DNA from: JANQUM01 sp047630355
GTDB taxonomy: Bacteria; Bacteroidota; Bacteroidia; Cytophagales; Spirosomataceae
DNA: 58,984 nucleotides
Reading direction: 5' to 3'
Assembly (NCBI GenBank): GCA_047630355.1
Contig: JBLHXN010000008.1
Location: forward strand, 1 to 58,984
The notes beneath the pieces are model-generated. The model was not told the origin of the DNA, did not search any database, and saw nothing but the letters and a program-made list of their open reading frames with translations. Position numbers and translations under genes: made by a program. Below are positions 18,501-26,718 of the stretch, piece by piece; position 1 is the stretch's first letter; each line of letters begins with the position of its first letter.

Positions 18501-19297
18501 AAAAGCAACCACCTTGCAAATAATAGAAAAGACGCAATCACTAAGAACGCCCGTCCGAAGTTATGTTCTTTAATGTATTCGCCCGCTTGAATCGTACATA
18601 GGATGCAAAGAAAAAAGAAAGATAGACCAAGTAATTTCAGCGTATTATCCGGGAGCGAAGATTGCAGAGTACCATTAATTTCAGGTGCTTTTAGATAAAA
18701 TATAATATCATCTTCCAAGCTAACTATTGCTTTATACTTATCACCGATTAGCTTGCTACTTATGTTTTCCGGTAAAATCTCTGTTATTAATCGTTTACTA
18801 CTACTTGAATTGGCATTGCTACGCTTACAGATTGGGATGAGACTTACGCATATGTAATCAGAACTTCCCAACTGACTCCGTATAATCAAAAACTTACCAG
18901 CTTCCGCAGTTAATATCCCAGCCTTCCCTACTTCCTCGATTTGTGCAAACTCAGGAACAAAGAAATTATCAGACCAAAACTTAATGTTGCCATCTTTAAA
19001 AATATAATACGGATATGAAGAAGAAGGTAAATCATCGCGGCTTAGTTCACCGTCTGAAACAGGCACTGAAAGACCAATAGGTTCTAAATCAGATCGTACG
19101 GTTCTGATACTCTCAGTGATCTGATCTTGTACATTCTGATGATAATATTCGTCAGCAACACCCGGAGCTTCCCGTTCAAACAAATAATAATAACCCGCAG
19201 TTATTATTAAAAATAGCAGGGTTAACGCGAAAGATATAAGTTTAATGGTTTTTAACACCACAGATAGGGGCTTTCTTAGCTGATTAATTATAATCAT
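15572..19297 (-). CDS. Very large membrane sensor histidine kinase (NtrY-like)
   Basis: About 1241 residues from the ATG at 19297 (a TTG two codons upstream is less likely). It contains an N-terminal TM segment and an extracytoplasmic region, then seven or more consecutive TM segments around residues 215-470, a second extracytoplasmic region, and further TM pairs near 740-790 and 935-960. A HAMP-like linker and HisKA follow, with AHEIKNPLTPMKLS and phospho-acceptor His at about 1031. The HATPase_c has NGLQSV, DNGVGVPEE and GGSGLGLALAKRG. The LTPMKLS signature is of the NtrY/nitrogen-sensor group. Unusually long for the family. No response regulator is adjacent. Confidence 0.92.
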   Translation of the reverse strand: MIIINQLRKPLSVVLKTIKLISFALTLLFLIITAGYYYLFEREAPGVADEYYHQNVQDQITESIRTVRSDLEPIGLSVPVSDGELSRDDLPSSSYPYYIFKDGNIKFWSDNFFVPEFAQIEEVGKAGILTAEAGKFLIIRSQLGSSDYICVSLIPICKRSNANSSSSKRLITEILPENISSKLIGDKYKAIVSLEDDIIFYLKAPEINGTLQSSLPDNTLKLLGLSFFFLCILCTIQAGEYIKEHNFGRAFLVIASFLLFARWLLLVNNISLIKFQPSGFNPTYLTGNPWDISLGDRLINSLIVVILVGFLASYFYRSTAYYYTIKSKQLTRSFFAVICVVLVFIISYLLTSELNSVLVFSNGEYSYGLTTNFDSAKIALFVYFILLSTIFFLASHSLIYAFSKLFPQKVGGFLHWLYGFILSFILLAIANDLNWIYLLVGLYFLLVYYFQLSRSFYVLRFKTSLYFFLSAFLFAALGTVVLHQYFDLKKRNDVQEVSRSIFSNNDLIFEKLIAKKIADIEADESIRAAIVQQTLAWERVTRQVKDNHLADLINGYQSGVYVFDPIGINLDILPDSKSFAAWKNDFELDGVSMPKSRIYKMVNPDGNVLFYGEANIKEEDGTILGTVLVEFDYLLLTHNLKNFNGFQVVSVFAKSEVNDYSFGLFDSENNLVDSEGTFNYIDKWNSNLNKSDELLTVGVVEEGFRHYGVKNTDGRMLIVSLPDDNFLNDWANLSFLFLISVFVISFILIIYGFRHGYSKRSQMNFTTRIQLYLNTAFLLPLLLILIIAISVVGTTLRRNQENGFKENTASLASTVQLVAADFFSGKMSKAYFEQELNGLAQNSKAGFSIYNENGKQEYVANQGFETLPAYLNSKAFTELIEKNERQVLLEDESYGEIHLSSYVGIYPILNNQKLVIGVPHVGSGLVLNRHLTTVISSILNIFIFLFIFLLIAAFFVSRQLTNPIRTVTRHLRKTNLDKLDEPLLLKETNDEMGVLVRAYNRMLEKLEESKIALSNSEKQTAWREMAKQVAHEIKNPLTPMKLSIQQLQRTLPVDNPKSKQRIERALNSLNEQIDNISEIANSFSEFAKMPVPTSEEFDLVEVIQKVADLYTTNKNSDFQLNFLQPKLMVRGDRQLMSRVLTNLIINGLQSVSIDKRPKIEISAYKNEEDSFAIVEVRDNGVGVPEEIHEKVFIPNFSTKVGGSGLGLALAKRGIEHGGGNIWFDTEANVGTAFYVDLPLAR

Positions 19298-19322
19298 ACC
19301 CAACGAAAATTCATGCCAAACA

Positions 19323-19601
19323 CTACGTTTTGCGAATAGTATAACCAGGTCCCTGTTCTGTTAACTGGTAATCTACTTCGATTCCGATTAGATACATAAG
19401 ATGCCTTTTATCAATCAGTACCTCTACCCCTTCTATTTCGAAGGACTCATCTTCAGGTGTAGGTTTATCAAACCCTAATAAATATGCAGCCGAACACGCT
19501 CCACCCTTCAAACCAACTCGTAAAGCATAGCCCGCCGGAATTTGCGGCGACCGCAACGTAGCATTAATCTCTTTTTTTGCGTTTTCGGTAATCTTTACCA
19601 T
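19323..19601 (-). CDS. IscA/HesB-like iron-sulfur assembly protein lacking the C-terminal Cys pair
   Basis: A 92-residue A-type carrier fold protein from the ATG at 19601 (MVKITENAKKEI). A GTG 10 codons upstream gives a non-family N-terminus. The first cysteine is present in GLKGGACS (Cys36). The C-terminal C-G-C motif of IscA/ErpA is replaced by QGPGYTIR, so only one of three cluster-ligand cysteines remains. It may be a specialised Bacteroidota paralogue that does not carry a cluster in the standard way. It lies 25 bp upstream of the histidine kinase start on the same strand. Confidence 0.85.
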   Translation of the reverse strand: MVKITENAKKEINATLRSPQIPAGYALRVGLKGGACSAAYLLGFDKPTPEDESFEIEGVEVLIDKRHLMYLIGIEVDYQLTEQGPGYTIRKT

Positions 19602-19676
19602 AAATTTGAATTTTGAAAACATAATTTTCACGAATTTAATGTGAAAATAGTATCCCCCTGAGAAAACAATAAATAA

Positions 19677-20201
19677 ATGGAATTAATTACCGATCTACTT
19701 AAAATACTTATACCTGCATCATTAGTGCTATATGGAATGTATCTGACCGTTCAGTCTTTTATTTTACGACAATTGCGGGAGAAAGAACTTGACGTTAAAT
19801 TAAAGTTAAACGAACAAACACTCCCATTACAGCTTCAGGCTTACGAACGGCTCATTTTATTTTTAGAACGCATTACGCCTGACCAATTACTCCTACGTGT
19901 TCAGCCCCACAGTATACAGGTAGCAGACTTTTTGCAACTGTTGCTTTCTGAAATACGAGTGGAGTATAACCATAATCTTGCTCAACAACTGTACGTTTCA
20001 CACGAAAACTGGCAGAAGCTGACTAAAGCAAAAGACGGTTTAGTCGCAATGGTTCAACAAGCAGCTACCGAAGTTCCACAGGATGTGGCGGCGATTGAGT
20101 TATCAAAAAAGGTAATGGAAAAATCTTTATCAGACCATGATACCGCAATTTTGGAAGCGATAATCGCATTAAAAGAAGAAGCTCAACAGCTATTCAAATA
20201 A
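19677..20201 (+). CDS. Conserved membrane-anchored hypothetical protein
   Basis: A 174-residue protein with one N-terminal TM segment (about residues 5-28: a leucine/isoleucine-rich stretch ending VLYGMYLTVQSF). The soluble helical domain contains LQAYERLILFLERI and LLLRV, then LSEIRVEYNHNLAQQLYVS. I believe this is a family conserved in Bacteroidota without known function (DUF7935-like). That is recognition from memory and not demonstrated. Divergent from the IscA-like gene; followed by the YtxH gene. Confidence 0.75.
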   Translation: MELITDLLKILIPASLVLYGMYLTVQSFILRQLREKELDVKLKLNEQTLPLQLQAYERLILFLERITPDQLLLRVQPHSIQVADFLQLLLSEIRVEYNHNLAQQLYVSHENWQKLTKAKDGLVAMVQQAATEVPQDVAAIELSKKVMEKSLSDHDTAILEAIIALKEEAQQLFK

Positions 20202-20300
20202 CCTTTTACACCTTTTATCAAATTGAAATCCCTTCCTTCATTATTTACCGGCAACGGAACACTATTTTTAGTCTAATTGGACAAACAAAACAATCAAACT

Positions 20301-20627
20301 ATGTCAGTAAATAATAAACACCTCGCAACTTTTATTTTAGGAGCCGCCGCCGGAGTAGCATTACACAAATATGCAAAGACCGACGAAGGCAAAGAACTCG
20401 TTGATCAAATCAAGTCAAAGGGAAATGAGCTTAGAAATGATGCAGAGTCAAGCATTTCTAAAGCACCAGAATACTTCGAAAGTTTAAAAACGGAAGCATC
20501 AAGTTCAATGAATGAATTACTTGCTAAAATAAAGGAAAAGTTTCCCGAAGCTGAACATATCATCGCTGATTTATTCAATAAGAAAACTGAGAATACAAAT
20601 ATTGACGAAGATACCAAAACGTCATAA
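20301..20627 (+). CDS. YtxH-domain protein
   Basis: A 108-residue protein starting at the ATG at 20301 (a TTG eight codons upstream is in frame). A glycine/alanine-rich hydrophobic segment (FILGAAAGVALHKY) is followed by a charged amphipathic helix with DEGKELVDQIKSKG, the YtxH pattern of small membrane-associated stress proteins. A second YtxH-type gene is at 29794. A perfect 25-bp hairpin terminates transcription. Confidence 0.75.
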   Translation: MSVNNKHLATFILGAAAGVALHKYAKTDEGKELVDQIKSKGNELRNDAESSISKAPEYFESLKTEASSSMNELLAKIKEKFPEAEHIIADLFNKKTENTNIDEDTKTS

Positions 20628-20640
20628 GTACACTCGAAAT

Positions 20641-20695
20641 CAGTCTTTAACAAAAAAGCCCACAATTAATTTGTGGGCTTTTTTGTTAAAGACTG
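20641..20695. terminator. Perfect 25-bp inverted repeat acting as bidirectional terminator
   Basis: Arms 20641-20665 and 20671-20695 are perfectly complementary around a 5-nt loop TTAAT, with GCCCACAA at the core and A/T runs giving a U-tract in both directions. It separates the convergent YtxH and hypothetical genes. Confidence 0.88.
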
Positions 20696-20725
20696 CACCA
20701 GAAACTCCGATGTCTTTAACTTTAA

Positions 20726-21475
20726 TTATCTAATTTCTGCAAACAAGCCTTCACTCACTCCGACATCAGCAAGCGAGTTCCCCGTTTTGGGCTCTCCCAT
20801 ATCCAGTATTACCGGACCGAACTTATGTAAGTTTGGTAATTTCACGCCCGTTGACTTAGTTTCCCAATCTTCCCAAGTAGCCTCTACTCCGCCAATTGGT
20901 ATAATAGAAACCCACATTCGGTAATGCGTTGGTAAACCACTTTCATCTAAAAACCATTGGTAAGAATCTCCAGGAGTAACGCCACCTGATGTGTACGAAA
21001 CTAATAAAGATTCACCTTCACCTTCCGATGCTGCAACCGATTGAAGAATTACTCCTTCCTCTTTAATTTTGAAAGGAGCTATAAGCCAAAAAGAGTCATT
21101 ACAAAAGTAAGCGTAAGCCATACCAAGTAATTCTCCCCGTTTATCACCAATATGTTCTGCATCCCCTTCGTAAGCCGTACCTTTTCCCCATTCATTGAGA
21201 TTCAACAAGACTCTTTTATCATCCCACGTAACTTCCACTAAATTATTTTCTTTGTCCCAGACGTAATCGTGAACTCCTTTAAATGTCCATTTTACAACAT
21301 TGGTAGAATCCCAAGCAACTTTGTTTACAGCACCGAGCATTTTTTCAGCCAAAGCGTCCGCTGCCTGACCACCCTCACCTTCCGGCAGAGGTTTGTTCAA
21401 TGTAAAATATAAGACTCCTAATCCAGCTACTATAATTACAACAATAATCAATAGTACACGTAAGACAATTTTCAT
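20726..21475 (-). CDS. Hypothetical protein with N-terminal membrane anchor
   Basis: A 249-residue protein. Residues 4-25 are a single TM anchor (LRVLLIIVVIIVAGLGVLYF). The remainder is beta-rich, periplasmic and tryptophan-rich (VVKWTFKGVHDYVW, VEVTWDDKRVLLNL, WFLDESGLPTHYRMW). It resembles the LolA/outer-membrane lipoprotein-like fold in style, but I do not recognise the family. The strand and coding signal are clear. Convergent with the YtxH gene through a shared terminator. Confidence 0.75.
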   Translation of the reverse strand: MKIVLRVLLIIVVIIVAGLGVLYFTLNKPLPEGEGGQAADALAEKMLGAVNKVAWDSTNVVKWTFKGVHDYVWDKENNLVEVTWDDKRVLLNLNEWGKGTAYEGDAEHIGDKRGELLGMAYAYFCNDSFWLIAPFKIKEEGVILQSVAASEGEGESLLVSYTSGGVTPGDSYQWFLDESGLPTHYRMWVSIIPIGGVEATWEDWETKSTGVKLPNLHKFGPVILDMGEPKTGNSLADVGVSEGLFAEIR

Positions 21476-21503
21476 AAATTAAGTAGTTGATTTAAAATAA
21501 AAA

Positions 21504-21530
21504 AAGCGACACGCTTTTGGCGTATCGCTT
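21504..21530 (-). terminator. Terminator of the RRM gene
   Basis: On the minus strand AAGCGATACGC pairs with GCGTGTCGCTT (one mismatch) around CAAAA and is followed by a T-rich run. It lies 24 bp downstream of the RRM stop. Confidence 0.8.
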
Positions 21531-21553
21531 CAATGACCTAATCGAAAATATGA

Positions 21554-21841
21554 TTAGTAACGACGCTGGAATCCACCACCACCGCCACCAGAACGTTCTC
21601 TACGAGGCTCGGCTTCTTTGACTACAATAGTACGACCGTCAAGCTCAGTACCATTCAAAGAATCGATAGCGTTCTTAGCTTCGTCATCATTTTCCATTTC
21701 AACAAAACCAAATCCTTTCGAACGGCCTGTTTCACGATCAATAATAATTTTAGCTGAGTCTACTGTTCCGAACTCTTCAAAAGCTGTACGCAGTTCGTAA
21801 TCTTGCGTATTGTAATCTAATTTTGCAACAAAAATATTCAT
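21554..21841 (-). CDS. Single-RRM RNA-binding protein with glycine/arginine-rich tail
   Basis: 95 residues. RNP2 is NIFVAKLDY at residues 2-10 and RNP1 is KGFGFVEM at about 42-49, the complete RRM fold. The tail RRERSGGGGGG ends with FQRRY. It is a bacterial cold-shock-type RNA-binding protein, presumed to act as an RNA chaperone in the cytoplasm. A long A+T-rich leader of more than 150 nt precedes it, as often seen for cold-regulated RNA-binding proteins. Regulation by that leader is inference. Confidence 0.93.
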   Translation of the reverse strand: MNIFVAKLDYNTQDYELRTAFEEFGTVDSAKIIIDRETGRSKGFGFVEMENDDEAKNAIDSLNGTELDGRTIVVKEAEPRRERSGGGGGGFQRRY

Positions 21842-22071
21842 AAAAAATAAAATAAAAATAAAAAAATAAGTGCACTAAGTTGCCCAAACGAAACCGAGCG
21901 AGCACTCTAATACATTGTTTAACGTGTCAAATATATGTATAATAATAACATTATGCTATTTCTGAGTTTTTTTTATTCAAAATAGCGGGTAAAATCATGT
22001 ATATTTCACTTAACTCTATTAGTTTTCAGCAAGAGAGCTTCATTTAATAACAAAATCTAATCTTTTACTCT

Positions 22072-23142
22072 ATGTTTATTTTCGACGCTCACCTCGACCT
22101 TTCCATGAATGCCCTCGAATGGAACCGGGACTTGAGCCAACCTCTTGACGTAATCCGGCAACTTGAACAAAATTTGACCGACAAACCCGACCGTGGTAAG
22201 GGAACGGTTTCTTTCGAAGAAATGCGGCGGGGAAACATCGGGCTTTGCGTAGCTACGCAAATTGCCCGTTATGTAAAATCTCCAAATCCACTTCCTGGCT
22301 GGAACTCGCAGGCTCAGGCGTGGGCACAAACTCAGGGACAACTGGCATGGTACAAAGCAATGGAGCAAGCGGGTGAGCTTACCCAAATTCGAACCTCCGC
22401 CGAATTAACAAATCACGTAAATAAATGGCAAAATAAATCCGATGATGAGCATTTACCCATTGGGTATATTTTAAGTCTCGAAGGAGCAGACTCTATAATT
22501 GACTTGTCTTATCTTGACCTTGCTCACGAAAACGGTTTGCGAGCTTTAGGTCCCGCTCACTATGGTCCGGGAGTTTTTGCCTTTGGAACAGACTCAATTG
22601 GGAAGTTTCCGCAGAAAGGTTTGGAGTTACTCGATAAAATGGACGAATTAGAAATGATTCTTGACGTAACGCATTTAAGTGATGAATGTATGGAACAAGC
22701 ATTCGAACGTTACACAGGTCCGGTCTGGGCAAGTCATCACCTTACCCGAGCAATTACGCCGCATAACCGTCAGCTTCCTGATAAATTCATTAAAGAGGTA
22801 ATTCAACATAAAGGTTTTATTGGAATGGCATTCGATGCTTGGATGATTGTACCTGATTGGAAACGCGGCGTTAGTACGCCGAAGAGCATGGAAGTGACGA
22901 TTGTTAAAATACTCGATCACCTTGACCATGTTTGTCAACTTGCAGGAAACACGAATCACGTCGGAATCGGCTCAGATTTAGACGGCGGATTTGGGCAAGA
23001 ACAATGTCCGTACGATGTTGAGACAATAGCTGACTTACAGAAAATACCCGATCTCCTCCGTAAACGGGGGTACTCCGAAACTGACATCGAAAACATCATG
23101 TGGCGAAATGGTGTAAGGTTTTTAGAACAGGCACTACCTTGA
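22072..23142 (+). CDS. Membrane dipeptidase-like M19 family metallopeptidase
   Basis: A 356-residue protein with the renal dipeptidase TIM-barrel signatures. FDAHLDLSMN near the N-terminus holds the H-x-D zinc ligands (residues 6 and 8). SLEGAD carries the bridging Glu. DVTHLS and WASHHLTRAITPHNRQLPD carry the later His/Arg residues. GIGSDLDGG lies near the C-terminus. There is no signal peptide, so it is cytoplasmic. It probably cleaves dipeptides, possibly D-containing. Single gene, followed by a decayed lipoprotein gene. Confidence 0.92.
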   Translation: MFIFDAHLDLSMNALEWNRDLSQPLDVIRQLEQNLTDKPDRGKGTVSFEEMRRGNIGLCVATQIARYVKSPNPLPGWNSQAQAWAQTQGQLAWYKAMEQAGELTQIRTSAELTNHVNKWQNKSDDEHLPIGYILSLEGADSIIDLSYLDLAHENGLRALGPAHYGPGVFAFGTDSIGKFPQKGLELLDKMDELEMILDVTHLSDECMEQAFERYTGPVWASHHLTRAITPHNRQLPDKFIKEVIQHKGFIGMAFDAWMIVPDWKRGVSTPKSMEVTIVKILDHLDHVCQLAGNTNHVGIGSDLDGGFGQEQCPYDVETIADLQKIPDLLRKRGYSETDIENIMWRNGVRFLEQALP

Positions 23143-23262
23143 TGCTTTCAATTGTAGGATTTAAAAGATAGCTCGTTGGCATTCAAAAGTTTCCTTAAAC
23201 CGATTATCGATTGCAATAATACTGCTATAGTTTTATCTAAATAGGTTCAGGAGAAACGGTCA

Positions 23263-23699
23263 ATGAAAAATCAATCTATTTGCTATTTATAGTTGCCTTA
23301 AACACAACGCTTTTAAGTTGTAACCGTGACGAAGTACAAGCCGAAAACTCTTTGGACAATTTCTTCCGTAATTACTTCAGCCGAAGAATATAACGGTGGC
23401 ACTTTCAGCTCAGGCAATAATTTCACCGAAGCGGGTCAGTCAGACACTTTGAATAAAACTCGTTGGACTATAATTTTGAAGCTAATAATGAGTTTTATGC
23501 CGGAAATGAACCGTGGACAATGAAGACCGAGAAAGTAAACGCAGGATTTACGCGGACAACTCAACATACGTTGACCATTCAAAACCAGTTTGTCTTTGAT
23601 GTAATGTTTGAAGACGGAACGAAAAACTCCGAAAGAAATGCCAAATTAATGACACTTGCAAAAACGCAACCGTTGATCAACCATTTGCTCTTACAATAA
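23263..23699 (+). pseudogene. Frameshifted small lipoprotein gene
   Basis: An ATG at 23263 (MKNQS) is followed in a shifted frame by a lipoprotein signal (LFIVALNTTLLSCNRDE). Coding then moves to another frame (KTLWTISSVITSAEEYNGG...) and to a third (LDYNFEANNEFYAGNEPW..., FVFDVMFEDGTKNSERNAK) ending at 23699. Three successive frames with coherent, non-overlapping protein-like sequence indicate an about 140-residue lipoprotein broken by two or more frameshifts. The family is not recognised. Confidence 0.65.
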
Positions 23700-23729
23700 C
23701 TTTGAAGAAAAACTAAATTTGTGTAATCC

Positions 23730-24353
23730 ATGATTATCCGGAAAGCTTATAATATCTGGGCGGATCAGTACGATACGAACCAGAACAAAACGCGTGATTT
23801 AGACAAGAAAGTGACCGAAGAAGTTCTGAAGAAGCACAGATTTTCAAACGTAATCGAGTTAGGTTGTGGCACTGGTAAAAACACCGAATTTCTACTCACA
23901 AAAGCCCAGAGCGTAATTGGTATTGACTTTTCGGAGGAAATGCTGGCGAAGGCAAAGACCAAGTTTGAAAATAGTAACGTCGTTTTTCAACGGAGCGACT
24001 TAACCATTGACTGGAATTTACCCAATGCCTCCGCCGATTTAATAACATGCAGCCTTGTTTTAGAACACATCGAAGATCTGACCTTTGTTTTCAAACAAGC
24101 GTTTCAGAAACTAAAAGATGGCGGACTATTCTTCGTTAGCGAACTGCACCCCTTTAAGCAATACGCCGGAAGCAAAGCTCGTTTTGAAACCAAAAACGGT
24201 ACGCACGAGCTCGAAACTTACGTTCATCATATTTCAGATTTTCTGAATGCTGCCAAAGACAGCGAATTCCAACTGAAAAAAATCAACGAATGGTTTGACG
24301 AGTCAAATAGTTCAAAGCTTCCACGTTTGATTTCCTTTGTATTTCGCAAATAA
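23730..24353 (+). CDS. Class I SAM-dependent methyltransferase
   Basis: 207 residues. Motif I is VIELGCGTGKNTEFL (about residues 45-59), followed by the acidic VIGIDFSEEM, motif II-like ASADLITCSLVLEHI and FFVSELHPFKQY. This is the Methyltransf_11 type, substrate unknown (small molecule or quinone-like). It lies 30 bp after the decayed lipoprotein and ends at a bidirectional terminator. Confidence 0.88.
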   Translation: MIIRKAYNIWADQYDTNQNKTRDLDKKVTEEVLKKHRFSNVIELGCGTGKNTEFLLTKAQSVIGIDFSEEMLAKAKTKFENSNVVFQRSDLTIDWNLPNASADLITCSLVLEHIEDLTFVFKQAFQKLKDGGLFFVSELHPFKQYAGSKARFETKNGTHELETYVHHISDFLNAAKDSEFQLKKINEWFDESNSSKLPRLISFVFRK

Positions 24354-24388
24354 AGAATCCCGCAAGTAAGTCAACTTGCGGGATTCTT
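24353..24388. terminator. Bidirectional terminator
   Basis: Arms AAGAATCCCGCAAG (24353-24366) and CTTGCGGGATTCTT (24375-24388) pair perfectly over 14 bp with an 8-nt loop, between the convergent methyltransferase and thioredoxin-fold genes. Confidence 0.85.
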
Positions 24389-24418
24389 GTTTACTGTACT
24401 TCGTAATCTTATTATCAG

Positions 24419-25876
24419 TTACTTTCCTTTATTGATAGTTCCTTGCTGTACACCGCTCTTACGTTTCTGGAATTCTAAGAACCGTCCGAGTTCTTCAATC
24501 GGAATTCTTTTACCAACAATTCGTTTCTGAGAATCCAATACATAAGTAGTTGGGGTGGAGTAGACGTCAAAAGCATTGCGGAAGTAATAGTTACCCTTGG
24601 CATCCCACGCATTTATCAAATCTCCAGTTTTGTATTCATCGATGAACTTTTTCATTTTCTCGGGTTCATAATCGGTACTGATATTAAATACTTCAATGCC
24701 CTGATCTTTATATTCGTTGTAGAATTTCACCAATTCTGGAGCGGAGTCTTTACAATGTCCACAGTCAGGAGAGTAAAAAACCACTACCGTATATGCACCA
24801 TTACCGTTAGCAACTTTTTGTTCTTTGCCGGCCAAATCATACACCGTTAGTTCAGGAAATACTTTTCCGGTTTGTAAAGGTTTCAGAATATTTACCCGCT
24901 CCTGAAATTTCGCCCGTTGTGTAGAGTCAAGCCAATCTGCATCTTTCAGGTAATAGTTTTCCGCTAAATGAATAAATACGGCGTCAAGTCCTACAATTTC
25001 AGTCGTTTCGTATTTATTGGTCGTCCACCACAAAACGTACCGATAAACTTCATTATTTTCTTTAGATAATTTCAACACCCGGTCGCAGTCATTAATAACC
25101 GAGTCAGCTACCTGATAAACCAAATCCTTAAAGTACTTATCCAGTCGGGTCTGTATAAAAGGAGTACGCAGCAAACGATCATCACTAAAATCTAAATTAT
25201 CGAAGAAATGAGCTTTGTAATGCTTGAACAAATACGTCGAATCTTTTTTACCACTCGGTAACGTCGGAATTTCTGCTTCGGTAGGAAGTACTGGATCAAT
25301 GTTCGCGTTGATAACCTTAGCAGCAAGCGTGCCTTCGTTATCCGTAACCGTCTTCGCCATAAATACATTTACTTCTTTCTGCAAGTTTTGCATTTTTTGC
25401 TGCATCAACTGCTTCGAGACGCCGTCATTCTTAATTCCTGCTTCGGCTTGAATTATCCGGGCTTCCTCGCTCTTACTTTTTAAAAATCGACGGTGATTAA
25501 AAAGTATATCATTATCCGGCGAATTCGTAAATTTAACCGAACCAACGTAATCAGCAGTATCCGCTTCAATTGTCATGAATTGTTCGGCGGGTTTACCCGT
25601 CACCACAAAATCATAAAACTTACTCGGCGAATAGACAATTAGGTAAAGTCCTCCTTTAAGCGGTTGTTCACCACTGAAAGTGATTACACCATTTTGTGCC
25701 ACGGCAGAATCTACCTTTATGTATTGATTATTTCCGAAATAGTGAGCCAGATTTATTTTGCCTTGAGTAGCGACGTCAACGGGCATTTTTACGGTAATTT
25801 CGTAAGCTTTTTCCTGAGCCACTAATCCGGTAAGTAAAAAGCTGAACATGGTCAGCAGAGCTAATTTTTGTTTCAT
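24419..25876 (-). CDS. Exported TlpA-like thiol-disulfide protein with N-terminal DUF4369/DUF5106-type domains
   Basis: A 485-residue protein. The signal peptide is at residues 1-20 (LLTMFSFLLTGLVAQ). The N-terminal beta-rich domain (about 25-130) and helical middle (about 130-330) match the arrangement of Bacteroidota thioredoxin-like proteins with DUF4369/DUF5106. The C-terminal thioredoxin fold holds VVFYSPDCGHCKDSAPEL with active-site Cys372-Gly-His-Cys375 and the cis-proline region STPTTYVLD. It probably reduces or isomerises disulfides in the periplasm. Single gene. Confidence 0.88.
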   Translation of the reverse strand: MKQKLALLTMFSFLLTGLVAQEKAYEITVKMPVDVATQGKINLAHYFGNNQYIKVDSAVAQNGVITFSGEQPLKGGLYLIVYSPSKFYDFVVTGKPAEQFMTIEADTADYVGSVKFTNSPDNDILFNHRRFLKSKSEEARIIQAEAGIKNDGVSKQLMQQKMQNLQKEVNVFMAKTVTDNEGTLAAKVINANIDPVLPTEAEIPTLPSGKKDSTYLFKHYKAHFFDNLDFSDDRLLRTPFIQTRLDKYFKDLVYQVADSVINDCDRVLKLSKENNEVYRYVLWWTTNKYETTEIVGLDAVFIHLAENYYLKDADWLDSTQRAKFQERVNILKPLQTGKVFPELTVYDLAGKEQKVANGNGAYTVVVFYSPDCGHCKDSAPELVKFYNEYKDQGIEVFNISTDYEPEKMKKFIDEYKTGDLINAWDAKGNYYFRNAFDVYSTPTTYVLDSQKRIVGKRIPIEELGRFLEFQKRKSGVQQGTINKGK

Positions 25877-25950
25877 ACGAGCTATGTAATGCGTTTGATT
25901 GCAAATCTACTAAAAAACGCTTATTGTTACCATTTATTAAAAAATCTACT

Positions 25951-26718
25951 ATGTTTTTCATTCTCTCGAAATTCTTCGCATTTTTATTCAAACCAACTGG
26001 TTTAATCTTCATCGGGTTATTTTCAATATGGCTGAACCGACATAAAAAGCACGTATCGAAATACATTATTGCTACAGCTCTGCTTTTTTACGTTTTTTCT
26101 AACGAATTCATAGTCAATGAATTATACCTAAATTACGAAACGCCGACGATTTCTCGCTCTGAAATACCTCCGCATGATGTCGGAATAGTGTTGACAGGCG
26201 GATTGATGAACGAAGAAAAGGCACCCGTAGAAAATCTCTTCTTAGGTTCGCACGCTGATCGCTTCGCTCAGGCGTTGCTTTTATATAAAGAGAATAAAAT
26301 CCACAAAATTCTCATCAGCGGCGGTGATCTAAAATTAATTAGCCGCCCCGTCAAACCAGAAGGCAAATTAGCGGCAGAATTTCTTATAAAGTGCGGCGTA
26401 AACGCTTCCGATATTATTTTAGAAAGTGAATCGGTGAATACTTACGAGAACGCAAAATTTACCGCGGAACTATTAAAACTCAACTATCCAAACCAGCAAT
26501 TTCTGTTGATTTCTTCGGCGAGTCATCTACCACGAGCCATCGCTTGTTTTAAGAAGCAAAATGTATCTATAACACCTTTTGGAGCAGATTATGCTTCAAA
26601 AAAACGAAAGTTTATATTGATCAACTTTATTCCCAGCGTGCATGCTTTTGTAAATGCCCAGGCACTCGTTCACGAGTGGATTGGCTTTCTGAGCTATAAA
26701 TTAATGGGCTATTGCTGA
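25951..26718 (+). CDS. YdcF/ElyC/SanA-like DUF218 envelope protein
   Basis: A 255-residue protein starting at the ATG at 25951. A TTG nine codons upstream gives no added family sequence. Two N-terminal TM segments (about 8-25 and 35-55) precede a DUF218 domain: VGIVLTGG, ILISGGDLKL, ILESESVNTYENAKFT and FLLISSASHLPRAIACFKKQ, the canonical S-x-H-x-x-R pattern. ElyC-type members influence peptidoglycan or polysaccharide precursor metabolism at the inner membrane. Its 3' end overlaps the convergent LD-carboxypeptidase gene by 10 bp. Confidence 0.9.
   Translation: MFFILSKFFAFLFKPTGLIFIGLFSIWLNRHKKHVSKYIIATALLFYVFSNEFIVNELYLNYETPTISRSEIPPHDVGIVLTGGLMNEEKAPVENLFLGSHADRFAQALLLYKENKIHKILISGGDLKLISRPVKPEGKLAAEFLIKCGVNASDIILESESVNTYENAKFTAELLKLNYPNQQFLLISSASHLPRAIACFKKQNVSITPFGADYASKKRKFILINFIPSVHAFVNAQALVHEWIGFLSYKLMGYC

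Noticed and set aside
19597..19631. GTG start for the IscA-like gene
   Set aside because: The ten extra residues do not match the family; the ATG at 19601 gives the normal N-terminus.
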